NCBI GenBank assembly: GCA_017443345.1
Contig: JAFSNR010000025.1
Coordinates: forward strand, 1-64,000
DNA length: 64,000 bases
Direction of reading: 5' to 3'
Source of the DNA: Prevotella sp.
GTDB taxonomy: Bacteria; Bacteroidota; Bacteroidia; Bacteroidales; Bacteroidaceae
The stretch's first letter is position 1. The number at the start of each line of letters is the position of its first letter. This document shows positions 59,037-64,000 of the stretch, one piece after another. Position numbers and translations under genes: made by a program. The notes under the pieces are model-generated. The model ran no database searches. It worked only from the letters and a program-made list of their open reading frames with translations, and was not told the origin of the DNA.

Positions 59037-59813
59037 TCAGTATGATGCAGTACAAGGAATACCAGCAGCGATGACTCGGTCACGGATGGCATCGAGTTGT
59101 TCGTGTGTCGCCTTCAGCAGTCCTTGGGTAGGCGTCTCTCTGTCGATCGTGTAGATCATCACCTGCTGGGGAGCAATGGATTTGACGGCTTCCAACCAGG
59201 GAACGACATACGCTTCGCTGGTATTGTCGACACTCTCACCTTGGCATTCGCCTCGCATGAACATCGTCTGGATGATAACATGTCCCTTGAATGCCTTCAG
59301 ACGCTCGATGATGTGGTTGACATCATAGGTGCCATTGGGATGGTCCACCTTATTTATATATATAGGGTCTACGGTGTCGAGCTTCAGGATATTGTTGTCT
59401 ACCTTCATTAATGCATCGTGCACATCCTGACGGTGGATCATGGTCGAGTTGCTGAGTACCGAGACTTTCGCTTTCGGACAATACTGGTTGCGCAGACGGA
59501 TGGTGTCATCGATAATCTCAGGGAAATGCGGATGACAGGTGGGTTCACCGTTACCAGCAAAGGTCAGAACATCGGGCAGTTGTCCCTCTGCAACCATCTC
59601 TTGCAGCTTCTTCTCCAGCTTTTCTGCCACTTCCTCACGTTTGGGCAGAGGCAGAGTGGGGCGGTGGTCTTCGTTGAAGCCGCATTCACAGTAGATACAG
59701 TCAAAACTGCACACCTTTCCGTCGGCAGGCAGCAGGTTGATGCCGAGCGAGATACCGAGCCTACGGCTGTGAACAGGCCCGAATATCGGCGATGGATATA
59801 TTATTGTACTCAT
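59037..59813 (-). CDS. Radical SAM protein
   Basis: A 258-residue enzyme with the iron-sulfur motif CSFDCIYC (CxxxCxxC, about residues 35-42), TFAGNGEPTCHPHFPEI, split as TFAGNGEPTCHPHF, and VLSNSTM. The N-terminal SPIFGPVHSRRLGISLGINLL, split as FGPVHSRRLGISLGIN, matches a family of small radical SAM proteins found in many bacteria with unknown substrate, distantly like molybdenum-cofactor or tRNA-modifying types. It is followed 25 nt later by the DUF4251 gene. Confidence 0.88.
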   Translation of the reverse strand: MSTIIYPSPIFGPVHSRRLGISLGINLLPADGKVCSFDCIYCECGFNEDHRPTLPLPKREEVAEKLEKKLQEMVAEGQLPDVLTFAGNGEPTCHPHFPEIIDDTIRLRNQYCPKAKVSVLSNSTMIHRQDVHDALMKVDNNILKLDTVDPIYINKVDHPNGTYDVNHIIERLKAFKGHVIIQTMFMRGECQGESVDNTSEAYVVPWLEAVKSIAPQQVMIYTIDRETPTQGLLKATHEQLDAIRDRVIAAGIPCTASY

Positions 59814-59821
59814 ATCGGGTG

Positions 59822-59829
59822 CAAATTTA
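59822..59829 (-). promoter_or_regulatory. -7 box of the radical SAM gene
   Basis: TAAATTTG on the minus strand, 9 nt ahead of the ATG at 59813. Confidence 0.5.
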
Positions 59830-59904
59830 CAGTTTTCTCAAGACAAAAGAACAAAAGAAACAAAAAAATTGATGTTCTTATGTACTTATGTCTAAAAAAA
59901 TATG

Positions 59905-59912
59905 TAACTTTG
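59905..59912 (+). promoter_or_regulatory. -7 box of the ftsX-uppP-truB-queA operon
   Basis: TAACTTTG, 33 nt ahead of the ftsX ATG at 59945. No well-spaced -33 box seen. It excludes the upstream ATG at 59888 as the start. Confidence 0.55.
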
Positions 59913-59944
59913 CAGCCAAAATCGATTTTTACGTTCGTAAATTC

Positions 59945-60823
59945 ATGAAAAGAAGCAAAAAGAATGCTGGCAACCGTCGTGGTGTTCAGATCGTGTCACT
60001 CTGCATCAGTACGGCGATGGTGCTGGTGCTTTTAGGTTTGGTCGTATTGTCTGTACAGACCTCCTATAACCTGTCGAATTGGGTGAAGGAGAACCTGACG
60101 GTGACGGTGATGCTGAGCGACGATGTGAGTGTGAACGGCGCCAAGCTGCTTTGCCGTGACCTTTATCACAGGCCGTATTCGAAGAACATCGACTATATCA
60201 GCCGAGACCAGGCGCTGAAGGAGCAGACGGAGGCTATGGGCTCCGATCCCTCGGAGTTCCTTGGTGTGAACCCCTTCCCAGCCACGCTTGAGTTGCAGAT
60301 GCACTCGGAATATGCCAACCGCGACTCGCTGAAGTGGATTGCCGAGGAAATCAGGAAGAATCCGAAGGTGGCTGATGTGACGTATCAGGTGGACCTGATG
60401 GACAGCGTGAACAAGAATCTGACGAAGCTGAACCTGCTACTGTTGGCACTGGCGATGCTGTTGACATTCGTGTCGTTTGAGCTCATCAGCAATATGGTGC
60501 GTCTGAGTGTATACTCCCGACGTTTCATTATCCACACGATGAAGCTGGTGGGTGCCTCATGGGGCTTTATCCGCAGACCTTTTGTGAAACAGGCTCTTGT
60601 GGTGGGCGTCATTGCCGCCTTTGTCGCTATCCTTGTGCTGGGTGGCTGTTTCTACGGACTGTGGTACTATGAACCTAACATCGTCAACATCATCACATGG
60701 AAGGAACTGACGATTACCGGGGTGGCTGTGCTGTTACTGGGTATTCTGATAACTGTGATTTGCTCCTACATTTCAGTGAATCGTTTCCTGAAGATGACAC
60801 CGGGAGAGCTGTATAAGATATAA
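59945..60823 (+). CDS. ftsX: Cell division protein FtsX
   Basis: Inner-membrane partner of the ATPase FtsE; it activates peptidoglycan hydrolases at the septum. The 292-residue protein has a basic cytoplasmic N terminus, a first helix (residues about 20-42), a periplasmic loop with the usual FtsX ectodomain (VTVMLSDDVSVNGAKLLCRDL, split as VTVMLSDDVSVNGAKL; FPATLELQMH) and three further helices (about 170-190, 218-240, 262-283). FtsE is not next to it, which is normal in Bacteroidetes. A GTGAAAA array separates it from the DUF3098 gene. Confidence 0.93.
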   Translation: MKRSKKNAGNRRGVQIVSLCISTAMVLVLLGLVVLSVQTSYNLSNWVKENLTVTVMLSDDVSVNGAKLLCRDLYHRPYSKNIDYISRDQALKEQTEAMGSDPSEFLGVNPFPATLELQMHSEYANRDSLKWIAEEIRKNPKVADVTYQVDLMDSVNKNLTKLNLLLLALAMLLTFVSFELISNMVRLSVYSRRFIIHTMKLVGASWGFIRRPFVKQALVVGVIAAFVAILVLGGCFYGLWYYEPNIVNIITWKELTITGVAVLLLGILITVICSYISVNRFLKMTPGELYKI

Positions 60824-60854
60824 GTGAAAAGTGATAAGTGAAAAGATAAAAGTG
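60824..60854. repeat. GTGAAAA repeat array at the ftsX/DUF3098 junction
   Basis: Four 7-nt units (GTGAAAA twice, GTGATAA, GATAAAA) plus a final GTG, directly after the ftsX TAA and directly before the next ATG at 60855. Confidence 0.92.
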
Positions 60855-61085
60855 ATGGATAAGAAGAATTTTGCATTCGACAAGGTGAACTACATATTGC
60901 TGGCTGTAAGTATGGCTATCGTGGTAATCGGCTTTTTGCTGATGGTAGGTCCCAATTCGACGGATACAGCCTTTGAGCCTGATATTTTCAGCGCACGTCG
61001 CACAAAGGTGGCACCCATTATCTGCCTGTTCGGCTTTGTAGCGATGATTTATGCTGTCGTAAGAAAACCAAAAGATTTAGATTAA
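60855..61085 (+). CDS. DUF3098 membrane protein
   Basis: A 76-residue protein with two membrane helices (residues about 13-32 and 51-68) separated by a polar loop with EPDIFSARRTKVAP, the core of DUF3098. Always found next to ftsX and uppP in Bacteroidetes; function unknown. The ATG at 60855 is at the end of the repeat array; an earlier in-frame start at 60831 lies inside the array. Confidence 0.9.
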   Translation: MDKKNFAFDKVNYILLAVSMAIVVIGFLLMVGPNSTDTAFEPDIFSARRTKVAPIICLFGFVAMIYAVVRKPKDLD

Positions 61086-61088
61086 TAT

Positions 61089-61889
61089 ATGGATTGGATA
61101 CAAGCACTGATTCTTGGAATCGTACAGGGACTGACGGAGTATCTGCCTGTCAGCTCGAGTGGCCACCTGACCATTATCTCCACGTTCTTCGGTATCGATG
61201 GAGCTGATAACCTGGAGTTTACGGTGGCTGTGCATGTGGCTACGGTACTGTCGACGCTAGTCATCCTATGGCGCGAGATTGACTGGATCCTGAAGGGTCT
61301 GTTTAAGTTTGAGATGAATGACGAGACGAAGTATGCCCTGAACATCATCGTGTCGATGATTCCTGTAGGCATCGTGGGTCTGTTCTTTAAGGATAAGGTG
61401 GAGGAAGCTTTTGGCTCTGGTCTGCTCATCGTAGGCGTGATGCTTCTGGTGACAGCTGTGTTGCTGACATTCTCCTACTTTGCCAAACCCCGTCAGAAGG
61501 AGCACATCTCCTTGTGGGATGCCTTCGTCATCGGTGTTGCTCAGGCGTGTGCCGTCCTGCCAGGTCTGTCGCGTTCAGGTTCAACCATCGCAACAGGTCT
61601 GATGCTTGGCGACAAGAAAGAGAAACTCGCTCAGTTCTCCTTCCTGATGGTGATCCCCCCGATTTTGGGTGAGGCACTGCTCGACGTGCTGAAGGCCCTG
61701 AAGGGTGAGGAGGCTTTTGGTGGCAGTATCGATGCGTTTCCACTGGCAGTTGGCTTCCTGGCTGCATTCTTGTCGGGCTGTTTTGCCTGCAAGCTTATGA
61801 TCAACATTGTGAAGAAGGGTAAGTTGATATACTTTGGCCTCTACTGTGCAATCATAGGTGTTGCCATTCTGGCCTTCCAGCTGATATGA
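61089..61889 (+). CDS. uppP: Undecaprenyl-diphosphatase
   Basis: Recycles the lipid carrier undecaprenyl diphosphate for peptidoglycan and O-antigen synthesis. The 266-residue, eight-helix protein contains both signature motifs: [18 protein letters not shown] (residues about 10-27) and [18 protein letters not shown]. BacA-type overexpression is known to give bacitracin resistance. It is 3 nt behind the DUF3098 gene and overlaps truB by 4 nt. Confidence 0.95.
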   Translation: MDWIQALILGIVQGLTEYLPVSSSGHLTIISTFFGIDGADNLEFTVAVHVATVLSTLVILWREIDWILKGLFKFEMNDETKYALNIIVSMIPVGIVGLFFKDKVEEAFGSGLLIVGVMLLVTAVLLTFSYFAKPRQKEHISLWDAFVIGVAQACAVLPGLSRSGSTIATGLMLGDKKEKLAQFSFLMVIPPILGEALLDVLKALKGEEAFGGSIDAFPLAVGFLAAFLSGCFACKLMINIVKKGKLIYFGLYCAIIGVAILAFQLI

Positions 61890-62587
61890 TGGATTTCCAG
61901 GCAGGGGCATATATCTATATCAATAAGCCTTACCGCATGTCGAGTTTCGGCGCATTGGCACATATCCGCTATCTGCTGTCGAAGCGTCTGCATGTGAAGC
62001 GGGTGAAGATGGGGCATGCAGGAACACTCGATCCCCTTGCCACTGGTGTGCTGATCCTGTGTACGGGGAAGGCTACCAAGCAGATCGAACAGCTGCAGCT
62101 ACACGATAAGGAGTATACTGCAACCCTGCAGTTGGGAGCCACGACAGCGAGCTATGATAAAGAGCACACGGTGGATTATACCTATCCTACGAAGCATATC
62201 ACCCGTGAGCTGATCGAGAAGACGTTGCCCCGTTTTGTGGGCGATGTGATGCAGGTGCCCCCAGCTTATTCGGCTTGTATGGTGGCTGGCGATCGCGCCT
62301 ACGAACTGGCAAGAAAAGGAGCCGACGTGAACCTGGCAGCCAAGCCGGTGCATATCGACGAGATTGAATTGACGCACTTCGATGCCGAAAAGATGCAGAT
62401 GTCGATCCGTGTGGTATGTGGCAAGGGCACGTATATCCGCTCGTTGGCCCGTGATATCGGTGATGCACTGGGCACTGGCGCTTTCCTGACGGCGCTCTGC
62501 CGAACGAGAGTAGGTCATGTGCGTCTGGAGGACTGTCTGACGTTTGACGAGTTCCCAGCGTGGATGGAAGATCAGATGAAAGAGTAA
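61886..62587 (+). CDS. truB: tRNA pseudouridine(55) synthase
   Basis: Makes pseudouridine 55 in the T-loop of tRNAs. The 233-residue enzyme has the catalytic Asp in [15 protein letters not shown] (about D48), [22 protein letters not shown] and [14 protein letters not shown]. It is shorter than E. coli TruB and lacks the PUA domain, the usual Bacteroidetes form. Overlaps the uppP stop; queA follows after 29 nt. Confidence 0.95.
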   Translation: MMDFQAGAYIYINKPYRMSSFGALAHIRYLLSKRLHVKRVKMGHAGTLDPLATGVLILCTGKATKQIEQLQLHDKEYTATLQLGATTASYDKEHTVDYTYPTKHITRELIEKTLPRFVGDVMQVPPAYSACMVAGDRAYELARKGADVNLAAKPVHIDEIELTHFDAEKMQMSIRVVCGKGTYIRSLARDIGDALGTGAFLTALCRTRVGHVRLEDCLTFDEFPAWMEDQMKE

Positions 62588-62616
62588 TTGATAGTAAGAA
62601 CGTAAAAAGAGATATA

Positions 62617-63735
62617 ATGAAGTTATCACAGTTTGATTTTAAACTACCTGGGGGGCAGGTTGCCCTTGAGCCTCCATACCATCGCGACGAGTGTCGTCTG
62701 ATGGTTCTTCACCGTAAGAGCGGGCGTATTGAGATGACCAAGAAAGACGAGGAAGGCAATGACCTGAAGGACGAGGAAGGCAATCCCGTCTATCTGGATT
62801 TTCGTAATATTCTCGACTATTTCGACGAGGACGATACCTTTATCTTCAATGACACGAAGGTGTTCCCTGCCCGTTTGTACGGCACCAAGGAGAAGACCGA
62901 TGCCAAGATTGAGGTCTTCCTGTTGAGGGAGCTGAATCCCGACCTTCGTCTTTGGGATGTACTTGTCGAGCCAGCCCGTAAGATCCGTATCGGCAATAAA
63001 CTCTTCTTTGAGGAGGATGGTCCGATGGTAGCCGAGGTGATCGACAACACCACCAGTCGTGGACGTACGTTACGCTTCCTCTACGACTGTCCTCATGATG
63101 AGTTCAAACAAGAGCTTTTCGCACTCGGTGAGGCTCCATTGCCACGCTATATCGTCGACAATCGCCCTGCCACACCTGAGGATATGGTCAACTTCCAGAC
63201 CATTTATGCCAAGAACGAGGGTGCGGTGACAGCCCCTGCAACGGGTCTGCATTTCAGCCGTGAGCTGATGAAGCGCATGGAGATCCGTGGTATTAACTTC
63301 GCCTTCATCACGCTGCACTGTGGACTTGGAAACTTCGATCCCATCGAGGTGGAAGATCTGACGAAGCACAAGATGTCATCCGAGCAGATGTTTGTCGACA
63401 AGGAAGCCTGTGAGCTGGTGAACAAGACCAAGCGCGAGGGCCATCGTGTGTGCTGCGTAGGCGTAAGTACGGCACGTGCCACAGAGTCGGCTGTAGGAAC
63501 AGACGGCATGCTGAAGGAGTTTGAGGGATGGACCAACAAGTTCATCTTCCCTCCATACGAGTTCGGATTGAGCAACGCCTTGGTCTCTAACTTCTATCAC
63601 CCGGAGTCGACGATGATGATGACTCAGTGCTCATTCGGCGGCTACGACCTGGTTTACGAAGGCTATACAAAGGCCGTGAAGAACGGTTATAAGTTCGGCT
63701 GCTACGGTGATGCCATGCTGATACTCGACGATTGA
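62617..63735 (+). CDS. queA: S-adenosylmethionine:tRNA ribosyltransferase-isomerase
   Basis: Forms epoxyqueuosine in tRNA from preQ1 by transferring the ribosyl part of SAM. The 372-residue protein shows the family blocks FNDTKVFPARLYG, TAPATGLHFSREL, FITLHCGLGNF, and FIFPPYEFG. A charged insertion near residue 45 (KKDEEGNDLKDEEGNPVY, an internal DEEGN repeat) makes it slightly longer than E. coli QueA. The start at 62617 gives the standard N terminus KLSQFDF. Its TGA overlaps the folK ATG. Confidence 0.95.
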   Translation: MKLSQFDFKLPGGQVALEPPYHRDECRLMVLHRKSGRIEMTKKDEEGNDLKDEEGNPVYLDFRNILDYFDEDDTFIFNDTKVFPARLYGTKEKTDAKIEVFLLRELNPDLRLWDVLVEPARKIRIGNKLFFEEDGPMVAEVIDNTTSRGRTLRFLYDCPHDEFKQELFALGEAPLPRYIVDNRPATPEDMVNFQTIYAKNEGAVTAPATGLHFSRELMKRMEIRGINFAFITLHCGLGNFDPIEVEDLTKHKMSSEQMFVDKEACELVNKTKREGHRVCCVGVSTARATESAVGTDGMLKEFEGWTNKFIFPPYEFGLSNALVSNFYHPESTMMMTQCSFGGYDLVYEGYTKAVKNGYKFGCYGDAMLILDD

Positions 63736-64000
63736 TGCATCAGGTATATCTGGGATTGGGGAGCAACATCGGCGACCGCCAGCAGTGCATAGCCGATGCC
63801 ATCCGTCTCATCAGTGAGCGGGTGGGAGCAGTCCTCCGCCAGTCGTCAATGATAGAGACCGAGCCCTGGGGATTTAAGTCGAAGCACAAGTTCCTCAACG
63901 GCGTCATTCTCTGCGAGACAGACAAGAGTCCCCGTGAGGTGCTGACGCTGACCCAGCAAATTGAACGCGACTTGGGTCGCACCAGAAAAACTTGCTCCTC
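63735..64000 (+). CDS. folK: 2-amino-4-hydroxy-6-hydroxymethyldihydropteridine pyrophosphokinase (3' partial)
   Basis: Folate pathway kinase (HPPK). The 88 codons visible begin MHQVYLGLGSNIGDR and contain SSMIETEPWGF and KFLNGVILCET, followed by QQIERDLGRTRK, all HPPK landmarks. The gene runs off the right edge. Its ATG overlaps the queA stop as TGATG. The antisense frame in this stretch is a shadow. Confidence 0.92.
   Translation, partial: MHQVYLGLGSNIGDRQQCIADAIRLISERVGAVLRQSSMIETEPWGFKSKHKFLNGVILCETDKSPREVLTLTQQIERDLGRTRKTCS

Overview
The window looks like chromosomal DNA of a Bacteroidetes bacterium, most likely a Prevotella-type member of the Bacteroidales. The reasons are a SusC/SusD pair, Bacteroidetes-only families (BACON, DUF4834, DUF4251, DUF1599, DUF3098, PorX/PorW, LytS/LytTR pairs, BT4734/VirE proteins), no Shine-Dalgarno sequences, and many promoters of the Bacteroidetes type (TTTG, 19-20 nt, TAnnTTTG). 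This species assignment is inference; no rRNA is present.

Layout. 1-6345: 3' part of a polysaccharide utilisation locus (SusC, SusD, two surface lipoproteins). 6334-15179: housekeeping genes (tadA, birA, pyrH, psd-pssA-DUF4834, dnaE, trxA, tsaE). 15203-21154: aroA-porW-porX, linked to type IX secretion control. 21258-21454: a tRNA-Pro(GGG) unit with promoter and terminator, followed by a cluster of small palindromes. 21590-24920: a minus-strand run joining three alkylation-repair-like genes, superoxide dismutase and a BASS transporter. 25246-31022: a membrane-anchored MutS relative, a small secreted protein with a LytTR-like operator, and an operon of GH5 glycanase, LytS kinase and LytTR regulator.

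31023-38843 is an AT-rich accessory island. It holds a broken DUF2442 gene, a ParE-type toxin interrupted by a nonsense codon beside an intact antitoxin, an RloA/RloB (AbiL-like) defence pair, a TonB-domain protein, a BT4734/VirE primase-helicase-like gene, and an AbiEii-type toxin with its antitoxin. Two perfect 41-bp direct repeats bracket the RloAB segment; one copy is the 3' end of the virE-like gene. Upstream of virE lies a striking non-coding structure: two facing arrays of five 11-bp units around three CTAG-centred palindromes.

38856-64000 returns to core genes: folE, SPOR protein, tpiA (in frame with a DoxX-like gene with no stop between), DUF1599, cca, then a GH89/NagX-like acetyltransferase/GH2 glucuronidase operon that parallels part of the lysosomal heparan sulfate pathway, an RND efflux operon with a palindromic operator and leader hairpin, an LpxA-like gene, ftsX-DUF3098-uppP-truB-queA-folK (cut by the window end).

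Across the whole window there is a dispersed family of tandem 7-8 nt repeats (theme GTRAAAA). At least six arrays sit at junctions between co-oriented genes, and in five the upstream stop codon lies inside the first unit; four more arrays sit inside genes as linker insertions. I know no name for this family.
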